Below are positions 17,419 to 27,144 of a DNA stretch of 64,000 nt, piece by piece. Every line of letters begins with the position of its first letter. Position 1 is the stretch's first letter. The notes beneath the pieces are model-generated. The model worked only from the letters and a program-made list of their open reading frames with translations, made no database searches and was not told the DNA's origin. Made by a program: the position numbers and the translations under genes. The stretch comes from Nonlabens sp. YIK11. Lineage in GTDB: Bacteria; Bacteroidota; Bacteroidia; Flavobacteriales; Flavobacteriaceae. The stretch is from positions 1 through 64,000 of the forward strand of contig NZ_LBMJ01000001.1 in assembly GCF_001413925.1 (NCBI RefSeq), given 5' to 3'.

Positions 17419-18406
17419 TTGTCATTGCTTTCAATTTCAAACCTTGCTCGTTTGCCATAAAAAATATCCCAGGAAAAGTGGCGTCTACGACTTGCGACAT
17501 GTGCTGTGCATTGACGCCTGTGATGTCGTCACCAACTTTATGATATTCGTTGAAATTGGTAAAATCAAAGGTACTCAACGTCTGAGACGGCACTTTAAAC
17601 ACTTCATAGAACGCATAATTGTCGGATCTTACAAAAAGATTCATTTGGGCTGCCGCAGGAAGTTTTGCCGTTACGGTTCGGGTTTCATTTTCCTTATTGA
17701 AGATATCGCCCATGTTTGAGGTGTCGTAACCTGTTAGATAAGCGATGTAATCCTTTCCAACCATAGGAGTTCCCGTCATTTCAAAGTTGATCATCGCGAC
17801 CACATTCTCACCATTAGCCTTCATTTGTTTAGCTAGCTCGCGAGAGCCTACTAGGCCTTTTTCCTCAGCAGAGAACAATGCGAAAACCACCTTGCGACGA
17901 TTAAAGTCCAGCTTTTTAAACATTTCTGCCACCGCCAAAACGCTCGCTGTTCCCGTAGCGTTATCATTAGCACCATTTGCGATGCTATCACCGGCAACGG
18001 CTTGTATAATTCCTATATGGTCATAATGTGCACCTATAACGATGGTTTCTTTCATCAATTCCTTGTCAGAGCCATTAAGCACAGCCACCACATTGTTACC
18101 AGTTGCTTTATCGGTTTGAAATGGATGCATATAGGAATCTCCATAAGGCTCAATCCCTAATGATTCAAGACGTTCCTTGAGATAAGTGGCTGCCAGTTCA
18201 ATGCCTTCACTACCCGTATCGCGTCCTTGAAGCTCATCACTTGATAAATATTGTACATCTATGGCGATTTGCGTAGGGTTACTCGATGGCAATTTTACAC
18301 GTTGCTTTTTACTGGTCGACGTTTCCGTAGACAGTTGATCGATACGATTAGAGGTTCCACAGGCGACTAAAGTTGCTGCCAATAGGATAAAAATCATTTT
18401 TTTCAT
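17411..18406 (-). CDS. M28 family zinc aminopeptidase, lipoprotein
   Basis: 331 residues. The signal sequence ends in lipobox AATLVAC (Cys 16). The peptidase domain shows the M28 metal sites: GAHYDHIG (His and Asp), ANGANDNATG (bridging Asp), FSAEEKGLVGS (catalytic and ligand Glu) and a late YHKVGDD His. Such enzymes trim peptides in the periplasm or at the surface, which fits the peptide-use theme of the window. The downstream SDR overlaps it by 8 bp. Confidence 0.87.
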   Translation of the reverse strand: MKKMIFILLAATLVACGTSNRIDQLSTETSTSKKQRVKLPSSNPTQIAIDVQYLSSDELQGRDTGSEGIELAATYLKERLESLGIEPYGDSYMHPFQTDKATGNNVVAVLNGSDKELMKETIVIGAHYDHIGIIQAVAGDSIANGANDNATGTASVLAVAEMFKKLDFNRRKVVFALFSAEEKGLVGSRELAKQMKANGENVVAMINFEMTGTPMVGKDYIAYLTGYDTSNMGDIFNKENETRTVTAKLPAAAQMNLFVRSDNYAFYEVFKVPSQTLSTFDFTNFNEYHKVGDDITGVNAQHMSQVVDATFPGIFFMANEQGLKLKAMTNE

Positions 18407-18480
18407 GGAAAATATTTATTTGATAAAAATAAGGAATTGTAGACCGAATGCATGTCTAGACTGACAAAGTCCAGAAAAGA

Positions 18481-18510
18481 AAAACGCTGGTCATAAATGC
18501 CCAGCGTTTT
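18481..18510 (-). terminator. Rho-independent terminator after the pyruvate dehydrogenase E2 gene
   Basis: Inverted repeat AAAACGCTGG / CCAGCGTTTT with a 10-base loop, followed on the minus strand by a T-rich run (TTCTTTTC). Confidence 0.8.
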
Positions 18511-18532
18511 AATTCTATTATCTATACAAAAC

Positions 18533-20257
18533 CTATACGTACATGACGATAGGGTTCTCAATATAAGATTTGAATGTTTGCAAGAATGCTGCTCCTGTAG
18601 CACCATCTACGGTTCTATGATCACAAGCTAGCGTGATCTTCATCACGTTGCCTATAACGATCTGACCATCCTTGACCACTGGTTTTTGAACAATGGCGCC
18701 TACGGACATTATCGCACTGTTGGGCTGATTGATGATCGAGGTAAACTCTGTAATACCAAACATTCCCAAATTAGAAATAGTGAACGTACTTCCTTCCATT
18801 TCTTTAGGTTGTAGCTTCTTGTCACGTGCCTTGCCGGCCAGTTCTCTCACTTTACCACCTATTTGCTGCATACTCATTTGGTCTGCAAAAGGTAATACCG
18901 GTACTAGCAAACCGTCATCAACGGCTACGGCAACACCTATGTGAATGTGCTTGGCCACTTTTGTAGCAGCGTCAGTCCAAGAGGTGTTTACTTTAGGGTG
19001 TTTACGCAACGCCATAGCTGCAGCTTTAATCACCATATCGTTGAAGCTAATCTTAGTATCTGGCAACTCATTGATCGCCTTGCGACTTGCAATGGCGTTA
19101 TCCATATCTAGATCTAGACCTAAATAGTAATGTGGTGCCGTGAATTTAGATTGTCCCAAACGCTTGGCGATCGTCTTGCGCATTTGTGAGTTAGGAACTT
19201 CTTCCCATTCTTCCTGACCTACAGGCTGATAGTCTTGTGCTGCTGCAGAACCTGCAGAGGACGCACTAGGCTTGTAGTTTTCAATATCTTTTTTGGTTAC
19301 ACGACCATTCTCTCCAGTTCCCTTCACAGAACCTAGGTCGATACCTTTATCTGCCGCCATTTTCTTGGCAAGTGGTGATGCAAAAATGCGACCGCCATCG
19401 TTACTTTGAGTTGTAGACTCTTTTGAACTTTCCTTAGGTCCCGAATAATCTGGAACCGACTGCTGTTTCTTGTCTGCAGTTGGTTCTGATTTTGATTCCT
19501 TTTTAGGTTCTTCCTTTTTAGGCTCCTCTTTCTTGGTCTCTTTTTTGGCTCCACCTGAAGATCCACCTTTCAAATCAATTCCAGAAACATCAGTTCCTTC
19601 TGGGCCTATGATGGCTAACAAAGAATCTACCGCAGCAGTTTCCCCTTCTTGAATACCAATCTTTAATAAAGTACCCTTATAAAAGGATTCGAACTCCATG
19701 GTAGCTTTATCGGTCTCAATCTCAGCAAGGATATCGCCTTCTGCCACCTCATCACCTTCTTTTTTGAGCCATGATGCAACTGTACCTTCTTCCATGGTGT
19801 CACTCAATCGTGGCATGGTAATGATCTCTACACCTTCTGGAAGATCGTCACTATCTGCATCGTCAGAGCTGTCTTCATTGCTGGATTCTTCTTCATCTTG
19901 AGAATCGGCCTCAGATTCATTTGAATCCGACTCTTCATCATCATCTTCTTTATCTTCTTCTTTGGACTCCTTCTTTCCAGCATCTGCTGATCCGTCCAAT
20001 AAATCAGAAATATCCTCACCTTCTTCACCTAGAATACAAAGTAATTGATCCACAGGTGCAGTTTCACCTTCTTGAACTCCTATGTGAAGCAAGGTTCCAT
20101 TATAGAACGATTCAAACTCCATTGTGGCCTTATCGGTCTCAATTTCTGCAAGAATGTCTCCTTCTTCTACTTTATCTCCTACTTTTTTCAACCACGTTGC
20201 TACCACACCTTCTTCCATGGTGTCGCTCAAGCGTGGCATATTGATTACTTCTGCCAT
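18533..20257 (-). CDS. aceF: Pyruvate dehydrogenase E2, dihydrolipoamide acetyltransferase
   Basis: 574 residues. Two lipoyl domains (about 1-83 and 143-225) each carry the lipoylated Lys in ETDKATMEFESF. Between them is a very acidic Asp/Glu/Ser linker (about 84-142). A Lys/Glu-rich linker (about 235-285) leads to the E1/E3-binding domain (FASPLAKKMAADKGIDL). The acetyltransferase core ends with the catalytic HRTVDG motif near residue 553. It transfers acetyl groups to CoA in the cytoplasmic PDH complex. It begins 3 bp after the E1-alpha stop. E1-beta and E3 are not in the window. Confidence 0.95.
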   Translation of the reverse strand: MAEVINMPRLSDTMEEGVVATWLKKVGDKVEEGDILAEIETDKATMEFESFYNGTLLHIGVQEGETAPVDQLLCILGEEGEDISDLLDGSADAGKKESKEEDKEDDDEESDSNESEADSQDEEESSNEDSSDDADSDDLPEGVEIITMPRLSDTMEEGTVASWLKKEGDEVAEGDILAEIETDKATMEFESFYKGTLLKIGIQEGETAAVDSLLAIIGPEGTDVSGIDLKGGSSGGAKKETKKEEPKKEEPKKESKSEPTADKKQQSVPDYSGPKESSKESTTQSNDGGRIFASPLAKKMAADKGIDLGSVKGTGENGRVTKKDIENYKPSASSAGSAAAQDYQPVGQEEWEEVPNSQMRKTIAKRLGQSKFTAPHYYLGLDLDMDNAIASRKAINELPDTKISFNDMVIKAAAMALRKHPKVNTSWTDAATKVAKHIHIGVAVAVDDGLLVPVLPFADQMSMQQIGGKVRELAGKARDKKLQPKEMEGSTFTISNLGMFGITEFTSIINQPNSAIMSVGAIVQKPVVKDGQIVIGNVMKITLACDHRTVDGATGAAFLQTFKSYIENPIVMYV

Positions 20258-20260
20258 TGA

Positions 20261-21259
20261 TTATAATTTTGAAGGTAAAAATGGATAGTCTTCCTGTTCA
20301 TAAACAGCGTCATACATCAAGCTTTTCTCTGGGAATGGAGACTCTTCTGCAAACTTCTCACATTCAGAAACTTTTGCCTTGACACGCTTATCGATTGCTT
20401 TGATCTCGTCCTCCTTGACGTTGTGCTCTTTCATCAATCGATCCTTGACCTGTGTGATCGGGTCAATTTTTTGATATTCTGCAACCTCATCCTTAGTACG
20501 ATATTTTTGAGCATCACTCATGGAGTGACCTCTATAACGATAAGTTTTAAGCTCCAAAAATGTTGGTCCACCGCCAGATCGTGCGCGCTCGATAGCTTCA
20601 TGCATAGCCTCGGCTACTTTCTCAGGATCCATGGCATCCACTGGACCACATGGCATCTCGTATCCTAAACCTAGCTTCCAAATATCAGTATGGTTGGCAG
20701 TTCTTGCGACACTGGTTCCCATGGCATAACCGTTGTTTTCCACACAGAATACTACGGGAAGATTCCATAACATGGCAAGGTTGAATGTCTCGTGAAGAGA
20801 TCCTTGTCTTGCAGCACCATCCCCAAAAAAGGTCAAGGTTACCGCATCACGATCGTGATATTTATCACCAAAAGCGATACCAGCACCTAGCGGGATTTGC
20901 CCACCAACGATACCGTGACCACCATAAAAATTAAACTCTTTTGAAAATATGTGCATGGAACCACCTAGACCTTGCGATGTACCGGTAGCTTTTCCATAAA
21001 GTTCTGCCATGACACGCTTGGGATCTACGCCCATTCCTATAGGCTGCACGTGGTTGCGGTATGCTGTAATCATTTTATCCTTGCCCAGTTCCATTGCGTG
21101 CAATGCACCTGCAAGAATCGCTTCCTGACCGTTGTAAAGATGCAGGAATCCGCGTACTTTTTGCTGGATATACACCTGCGCCAGTTTGTCCTCAAACTTT
21201 CTCCAGAACAACATGTCCTCGTACCAGTTCAGTAAGACTTCTTTAGTTACTTTTTTCAT
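20261..21259 (-). CDS. pdhA: Pyruvate dehydrogenase E1 component, alpha subunit
   Basis: 332 residues. The thiamine-diphosphate motif runs GDGAARQGSLHETFNLAMLW to VENN. The phosphorylation-loop equivalent YRYRGHSMSDAQKYR is present. It decarboxylates pyruvate and loads the acetyl group on E2, which follows 3 bp downstream. A 151-bp gap upstream holds a likely promoter (21349-21356) and one palindrome copy in the predicted leader (21281-21296), so pdhA-aceF may be transcribed separately from porU-porV-cdd. Confidence 0.95.
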   Translation of the reverse strand: MKKVTKEVLLNWYEDMLFWRKFEDKLAQVYIQQKVRGFLHLYNGQEAILAGALHAMELGKDKMITAYRNHVQPIGMGVDPKRVMAELYGKATGTSQGLGGSMHIFSKEFNFYGGHGIVGGQIPLGAGIAFGDKYHDRDAVTLTFFGDGAARQGSLHETFNLAMLWNLPVVFCVENNGYAMGTSVARTANHTDIWKLGLGYEMPCGPVDAMDPEKVAEAMHEAIERARSGGGPTFLELKTYRYRGHSMSDAQKYRTKDEVAEYQKIDPITQVKDRLMKEHNVKEDEIKAIDKRVKAKVSECEKFAEESPFPEKSLMYDAVYEQEDYPFLPSKL

Positions 21260-21280
21260 GTAAGGTATTGGTTTTTATTT

Positions 21281-21296
21281 CGCTTTCGCGAAAGCG
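21281..21296. repeat. CGCTTTCGCGAAAGCG palindrome, copy 5 (intergenic)
   Basis: Perfect, with full 20-bp form at 21279-21298. It lies 22 bp upstream of the pdhA start, downstream of the predicted promoter, so it would be in the mRNA leader and could fold as a hairpin. Confidence 0.97.
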
Positions 21297-21348
21297 AACT
21301 AAACATCATCCATCTGGACAACCAGTTCTATCTTTTCTCAAAGGAAAA

Positions 21349-21356
21349 CAAAAATA
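21349..21356 (-). promoter_or_regulatory. Predicted -7 promoter box of pdhA-aceF
   Basis: TATTTTTG on the minus strand matches TAnnTTTG. A TTG lies 24 bp upstream, slightly beyond the usual -33 spacing. Confidence 0.4.
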
Positions 21357-21410
21357 ACTGAAAAAAGAATAAGGGAAAACCAATTGAACGGTTAAATCCC
21401 GCGGAATTAT

Positions 21411-21893
21411 TTAAAGATAATTACGGTCAAAAATGAGCGGCAACAAATCGGCCAGCGAGTTGGATCTTGCGACGGTGCCAGAGGCTCCCATGAAGAAAAT
21501 CTCAATAGGCTGTTGCTGTCTGGACTCATACTCTGCAATGGACTGACGGCAGGCACCACAAGGCGGCACTGGTTTTGCAAAGCTGTCATCTACAGGGCTC
21601 GCGGTAATGGCCATTCTCGTGATCGACACTCCTGGATAGTTTGCACCGGCTGCAAATATGGCTACACGCTCTGCACACAATCCTGATGGATAGGCTGCAT
21701 TTTCCTGATTATTACCTTTGATGATCTCGCCGTTTTCCAACAATAACGAACATCCTACCGTGAATTTGGAATATGGCGCATAGGCATTGGACCTTGCTTC
21801 AATAGCTTGCTCCATAAGCTTTTGTGCCTCTGGATCCAGCTCCTTCAAGTCATCGTAAACATCGATGACTGTATTTATGGTGATTTGTTTGAT
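21411..21893 (-). CDS. cdd: Cytidine deaminase
   Basis: The zinc site is GLCAERVA and PPCGACRQ, so the enzyme deaminates cytidine/deoxycytidine in pyrimidine salvage. The frame continues upstream of the first usual start (TTG at 21848) as KQITINTVIDVYDDLKELD, which matches the N-terminus I expect of flavobacterial Cdd. The codon where relatives have Met is ATC (21893-21891). This lies 3 bp after the porV stop and would give 160 residues, the usual family length. I therefore annotate 21893 as a possible ATC start; the conservative alternative is 21848 (145 residues). Confidence 0.85.
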   Translation of the reverse strand: MKQITINTVIDVYDDLKELDPEAQKLMEQAIEARSNAYAPYSKFTVGCSLLLENGEIIKGNNQENAAYPSGLCAERVAIFAAGANYPGVSITRMAITASPVDDSFAKPVPPCGACRQSIAEYESRQQQPIEIFFMGASGTVARSNSLADLLPLIFDRNYL

Positions 21894-21896
21894 AGT

Positions 21897-23081
21897 CTAG
21901 TATTCTAGGTACTCATCCCCAAAGTTGAAGGTCAACCCAAATCTTAGGGTTCCTTCAAGCGGTGATCTTACACGACTGGTTGAGAATAAGTAGGATAAAT
22001 CTACATTGATTTCTGAAAACTTAAAGCCAGCTCCCAAGGAAAGGTATTTACGACCGCCTTTTTCATCTGCCTCATTAAAGTAACCTGTTCTTAAAGAGAA
22101 GCTATCGTCATAGGTATATTCTGCACCTAGAGCCCAGGTAACTTCTTTCAACTCTTCAGAAAAGCCGCCTGGAGCATCTCCAAAGGATTGGAAAATGCCA
22201 CTAAAAAAACTCACATCGTCATCTTGACCTTCAATAATTTCATTAGGCGTGCCGTTCATGTTCTCGTCACCATCTTCTCTAATAGGTGGAGTTGGAACCA
22301 AAAGTTTATTAAACTCTGCGGTAACTCCTATTTTACTAAAACCATCGTTGAGATAGAAGTCAACGCCACCGCCTAATCCTAGGTTAGTAGGTAGAAAATC
22401 TTCTCTACCGCCTACATCGTAGGATATCTTTGGACCGATGTTGGAAATATTAAATCCACCACGATATCTTCCATACATATCGCCTATAGCCACTTCTTCA
22501 CTTTGATAATAACCAGAAATTCCAACACTAAAACTACTTGCCGCGCTTGCATCTTGATCAGTGGCCTGGAATCTCAAATCACTGCGTAAAAAACGACCGG
22601 TCACCGCCATGGAAAACTGGTCTGATAATTTGAGTGAGTAAGAACCATCAAGTATAAATTCATTTGGATTTTCTTCAAATCCAGTTTCTCCGTCCTCAGT
22701 AATAAAAATAGTTCCCAAACCAAAATACCTCAAACTAGCCGCAAAAGCACTTTGCTCATTGATACGGTTAGCATAAGCTAATTGACCGATTCCTATATCG
22801 TTTACCAACTGTCCCAGGTAAGGCGTGTAAGCCACTCCTACAGCCTGCTCTCGAGTCATGAAGGAATATTTAGCAGGATTCCATTGTTGGCTCCAAGCAT
22901 CTGGGCTTGTAGCAACACCCATATCTGCCATACCAGCTGATCTAGGATCGCCTGCAATTCTCAAGAAAGGTAGTGCTGTTGTAACTACCCTAGAATCCTG
23001 AGTTCTGACTTGAGCTTTTAACGTCAAAAGACCTGCAAAAAACATTATGACTACTAAAAACTGTAAAAAAACTCTTTTCAT
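21897..23081 (-). CDS. porV: Type IX secretion outer-membrane protein PorV (LptO)
   Basis: 394 residues with a signal peptide (to about LKAQ, residue 24). The PorV N-terminal block is present (ALPFLRIAGDPRSAGMADMG, then PDAWSQQWNPAKYSF), followed by a FadL-like beta-barrel ending FGLTFNFGDEYLEY. PorV shuttles type IX substrates from the translocon to the PorU sortase. It lies 40 bp downstream of porU on the same strand. Confidence 0.95.
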   Translation of the reverse strand: MKRVFLQFLVVIMFFAGLLTLKAQVRTQDSRVVTTALPFLRIAGDPRSAGMADMGVATSPDAWSQQWNPAKYSFMTREQAVGVAYTPYLGQLVNDIGIGQLAYANRINEQSAFAASLRYFGLGTIFITEDGETGFEENPNEFILDGSYSLKLSDQFSMAVTGRFLRSDLRFQATDQDASAASSFSVGISGYYQSEEVAIGDMYGRYRGGFNISNIGPKISYDVGGREDFLPTNLGLGGGVDFYLNDGFSKIGVTAEFNKLLVPTPPIREDGDENMNGTPNEIIEGQDDDVSFFSGIFQSFGDAPGGFSEELKEVTWALGAEYTYDDSFSLRTGYFNEADEKGGRKYLSLGAGFKFSEINVDLSYLFSTSRVRSPLEGTLRFGLTFNFGDEYLEY

Positions 23082-23121
23082 GAAGTTGGTTTAATATCCG
23101 TAAATATATGGTAATGATACT

Positions 23122-26100
23122 TTATAGAATGACGAGTTTCTCGATTTTACTCGCAGTCTCATTGGATAACGTGCTTTTTACGGTAATCTTATAAATGTAA
23201 ACACCTTTTCCTAAACGTTGCCCAAAATCATCCACGCCATCCCAAGTAATTTCTCTGGAAGTAAATCCAGATGTGGTTACCGATCGATTTTGAGTCCAAA
23301 CAATTTTTCCTGTAACCGTCATCACTTGCACTTGAACTTCTAAAGGTTCAAAAGGTCGATTATGATTAAACCAGAACTCTGTGTAAGTCGTGAATGGATT
23401 AGGGTAATTGAGCACTCTAGTCAACTCGATACCTTCACCGCTAGCCACAACAAATTGAATTTCTTGAGTGGAGCTATTATTATAGGTATCCCAAGCTTTA
23501 ACCGTCAAGGTGTGTAAACCTGGAGCAATACCTCTCAATGGAAAATACACCTTTCCAGATGTAAAGTCGTCTACATCTGCCTCATAATAATCGTTGAGAA
23601 CAAATGGATTTGTCTTATCGCCGTCTATGATCCCTATGATATCGTGTCCTATACCGCTGGCCGTATTGATCCCACTTACATCATTTAAAAAAGCTAAAAT
23701 AAAAGGATTTTCATCTGTAATACCGCCCGAAACAAAGTTGCGGTCGTTCATGAATAGTTCTATTTCTGGACCCAAATCATCCTGCGGTGCATTTTCATTA
23801 ATTCCACCTATACGAACATCTTCAGAAAATCCATTTTGATCTTCAGGTAGGTTGGCTCGTTTAGCGTAAAAGGAAATTCGTCCATTTCCTAAAGGAATCT
23901 GTGTATCGCGAGGCATCACAAAATCCACACTAAACAAACCATTTTCTACGGTGGCTTGCCCTCTAAAAAGCACTTCACCTTGCTGTCTAAAATCAATTTG
24001 CTCCAGGGTTCCACCTATGACAACGCCATCGTTTCCTAAGGTAGTTCGCTCAATCTCTTTATCAAAAACGGTAATACTTACTTCACCGTTATAATCATTG
24101 ATTAGGTTGCCTGAAATCGTTCTGACCTCACCAACAAGGTTAACACGATCCAATGCTCGAAGCGGCGCACTGGAACTAACAGGTTGTCCGTTGACTTGGG
24201 TTAAAACTACTCTAGGTGTAGGAAAAGCTAACTTTAATGCTGGATCACCTATAAATGCCACCACTCTTCTGGTCCCGTTATTAGCTAACGATGGATCTGT
24301 TTTGGCAAGACGCAAGGCTTCTGCCATAGAAATAGGCTCGACATTCTCAAACCCAAAAAGATATTCATCCAGTGTATCATTTAAGGTGACACCAGTAGAT
24401 ATAAAAATCAATCTATTCGTGGCAACAATAGCGATGGCACCACCATTAGGATTCAAATAGGTGCGTTCTCCACCACTTACCCGTTGCGGATTATCATATC
24501 TGGTAAACTCACAAGTTACTGCTATGAATAACGGTAAAGTGGTAGGGTTTCTAAGCTGCTCTGCCAAGGTTTGAGTAATTACAAACTCCTGGGCAAGTCC
24601 ATCTTCATTACCATGTCCAAAATAATTGATCACTAGCGATCCTTGTTCAAAGGCATTTTTGATATCGTCCACTGCTTCTGGATATCGTGGACCTCCAGCT
24701 GTATTGATTTGTTCATAGCTGTCCAGTAATATTTTACGAACGTTATAATCAGGCCTATTACTAAAAATATCGTCACCCAGCTGATTGACACTTTTTTGCA
24801 GGATGGCATCACCAGCTTCATCTACATCATCTCCTATTAAGGTAACATTATTACGCCATCTGTCAAATGCAGGAATTGAGGTGTAGCTTTCAATTTTATC
24901 TACCATTTCTCTGGCTTCTTGTACCGTACTTACAATCATACGCCCTACGGCAAGGTCCATTAGATTATTGGTCGCCACCGTACCTTCCTGCGGATCCATA
25001 TAGGTGAAGAAATCATCAGTTACGTAAGAACTGGTTAGGGAGGTACTATTTGCAGAAAGAAAAGACGGAACAATATTGTCTTCTACAGGAATGCGATCTT
25101 TATAATCATAACTAGCATCACCAAACATGTTCAAGTATTGAACTCTCCTGGAAGGATCTGATGCATTATCATAGACGTATTTAACAAAATTCCGGATGGC
25201 GCTGATGTCTTGTTTGCCTTCAGAAAACTCATTATAAATTTGATCCAGCAGCACCACCTTTGCATTGAGGTTGCTTTCTCTAATGTGATAATTAGCCAGT
25301 CGGTGCGCCTGGCTTTGCAGGAATGGTCGTGTGATGATTAAATAATCAATATCCCTAAAACTTCCAGAAACATCATTAAAAATCGTTCCTTTCAGGTTTT
25401 GATTGGGCACTCTAGAATCTCTTAATGAAACTGGCGCATAAAGATCAGATCTGTCGACGGCTATAAATTTTCTAGCCGTTCCTAATGAACTGGTAAATGA
25501 GAAATCACTTAAACCATCTGTATTCTCAATCTTGGTAATGTTGAATCTATCGGTTATTTCCCAAACTTCACTTATCTCTGAGGCATTGCTCAACTGATAC
25601 CTACCTAAACCGCTTGCAGTTGCCGCCTCAGGCACCGTAAAGCTAAATTGCTCTCCAGTTCCCGTCAATGACTCAAAAGCATCAATCCTGATATAATCCA
25701 GATAGCCTTGGGATGCAGGAATGCCACCATTGTCATAAGCCAGATTCACAGACACGTTCCCGTTGGAAAGAGTCACATTAGGATCGACTAACAAAGCCCT
25801 GCGAGCAACCGAATTGTTATCACCTGCCAAACCAGTAAAAGTAGAAGTACCCAGTGCTTGTCCATTAATCGTGTAAGTCATTCTAGTGCCTACATCGCTT
25901 ATAGCAGCAGTAGCGATACGTACCGTCGCTGGACGGCTAGTAATAAGGTTATCAAATTCAAACTCAAAAGTCTGTTCTGGCTCAATCGAAAAACGTTCTC
26001 CATACCATATGCGTCCTATGAGCCCTATATTGCGTTCATCCACCTCATGAAATTTGGTTGATTGGTAATAATCATAGGTCACTGCAGGTGTACCACCAGC

Positions 26101-26952
26101 ATTGATTTGAGGTAAAATACGTTTGCCATCACCACCACTGGCAGTGATGTAATAGATAGAATCGTCAGTGTAAGGGTTGATGAAGCTGTCATTCTCCGCC
26201 ACATATTCTGTGTCGGTCGCAATACCATAAAATAGAATCTCATCTCCATTATCAAAACTACCATCTTCTGCGCCAGTGACGGTTATCGCAACCTGAGCAG
26301 GATCATAATATAAATTCTCCTGATTGATTAGCGGCATGGACGTACCACCTTGTCCGTAAATCTTAAGTTTTCTAGGATCTATTCTGGAAACATCCATTCC
26401 CAAGTTTTCCAAAAAACCGCGAGTAATGCGATGCGCACCTGTTTTTTCCACTTTGAATTTATACCAGTCACCACTGGCAAGGGCAGAGTTGGTAAAGCTG
26501 CTGTTTTTGGCAACCGCTTCCGGTGGAGCCGTCTTGTAACTCACCGTAAAAGAATTGATCCTGCGATACGTATTTCCTGATCTATATATAGGGTTCATTT
26601 GAATGTGAACGTAATTACGCTTTCGCGAAAGCGCATTATTCAACATCATTTCTGCACTGGTAGGAATCTGTGATCGGTCGAGATCCAGCAACTCAGAATT
26701 AGAGATAGGTTGAGAGTCAATATTGGAAAAAACTGCCGATAATGGATCAATTTTACCGTTCGTCGATAAAAGCAGTGAAAAATTTAACTTTTCAGATTCA
26801 TAGACAAATCCGTTCTCAAAATACGGCAAATCAATGCGTTGATCACCTATTTGTAAAGCGGTACTGCCATTCCATTCCAGATTGATCGTTTGCTGCTGGG
26901 CAGCGCCCATCGCAGTAATAATAAGGAATACGAGAATGGATAAGTGCTTCAT
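23122..26952 (-). CDS. porU: Type IX secretion system sortase PorU
   Basis: 1276 residues, with a signal peptide (about 1-18). The gingipain-like C25 protease domain has catalytic His in NYFGHGNEDG (about residue 779) and catalytic Cys in VTCEFTRYDNP (about 813). The C-terminal end (LNYPNPFTTYTEFWFNH to GVYIYKITV) is a type IX-like Ig/CTD module. PorU removes the C-terminal targeting signal of exported proteins at the cell surface. It starts the porU-porV-cdd run and is divergent from gldJ (192-bp gap). A palindrome copy at 26618 is read as ALSRKR. Confidence 0.95.
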   Translation of the reverse strand: MKHLSILVFLIITAMGAAQQQTINLEWNGSTALQIGDQRIDLPYFENGFVYESEKLNFSLLLSTNGKIDPLSAVFSNIDSQPISNSELLDLDRSQIPTSAEMMLNNALSRKRNYVHIQMNPIYRSGNTYRRINSFTVSYKTAPPEAVAKNSSFTNSALASGDWYKFKVEKTGAHRITRGFLENLGMDVSRIDPRKLKIYGQGGTSMPLINQENLYYDPAQVAITVTGAEDGSFDNGDEILFYGIATDTEYVAENDSFINPYTDDSIYYITASGGDGKRILPQINAGGTPAVTYDYYQSTKFHEVDERNIGLIGRIWYGERFSIEPEQTFEFEFDNLITSRPATVRIATAAISDVGTRMTYTINGQALGTSTFTGLAGDNNSVARRALLVDPNVTLSNGNVSVNLAYDNGGIPASQGYLDYIRIDAFESLTGTGEQFSFTVPEAATASGLGRYQLSNASEISEVWEITDRFNITKIENTDGLSDFSFTSSLGTARKFIAVDRSDLYAPVSLRDSRVPNQNLKGTIFNDVSGSFRDIDYLIITRPFLQSQAHRLANYHIRESNLNAKVVLLDQIYNEFSEGKQDISAIRNFVKYVYDNASDPSRRVQYLNMFGDASYDYKDRIPVEDNIVPSFLSANSTSLTSSYVTDDFFTYMDPQEGTVATNNLMDLAVGRMIVSTVQEAREMVDKIESYTSIPAFDRWRNNVTLIGDDVDEAGDAILQKSVNQLGDDIFSNRPDYNVRKILLDSYEQINTAGGPRYPEAVDDIKNAFEQGSLVINYFGHGNEDGLAQEFVITQTLAEQLRNPTTLPLFIAVTCEFTRYDNPQRVSGGERTYLNPNGGAIAIVATNRLIFISTGVTLNDTLDEYLFGFENVEPISMAEALRLAKTDPSLANNGTRRVVAFIGDPALKLAFPTPRVVLTQVNGQPVSSSAPLRALDRVNLVGEVRTISGNLINDYNGEVSITVFDKEIERTTLGNDGVVIGGTLEQIDFRQQGEVLFRGQATVENGLFSVDFVMPRDTQIPLGNGRISFYAKRANLPEDQNGFSEDVRIGGINENAPQDDLGPEIELFMNDRNFVSGGITDENPFILAFLNDVSGINTASGIGHDIIGIIDGDKTNPFVLNDYYEADVDDFTSGKVYFPLRGIAPGLHTLTVKAWDTYNNSSTQEIQFVVASGEGIELTRVLNYPNPFTTYTEFWFNHNRPFEPLEVQVQVMTVTGKIVWTQNRSVTTSGFTSREITWDGVDDFGQRLGKGVYIYKITVKSTLSNETASKIEKLVIL
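26618..26633. repeat. CGCTTTCGCGAAAGCG palindrome, copy 6
   Basis: Perfect copy near the N-terminus of porU, read as NALSRKRN on the minus strand. Confidence 0.97.
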
Positions 26953-27144
26953 TAAGGAATAAACGTTAGGCTCGTAGAGATATTATCCCGCCGATTTTAA
27001 AAAAAATGGAATGGAATAAAATAAAGAGGGTTATGGAACGTTTTTTATTTTTTAACAGCGCAAATTTTTTAATAAACGCAAAACCCTACTATCTAAAGAG
27101 CGAAGTTATTATATTGCGTGTCGATTTTCAAATCATAATTGTAA

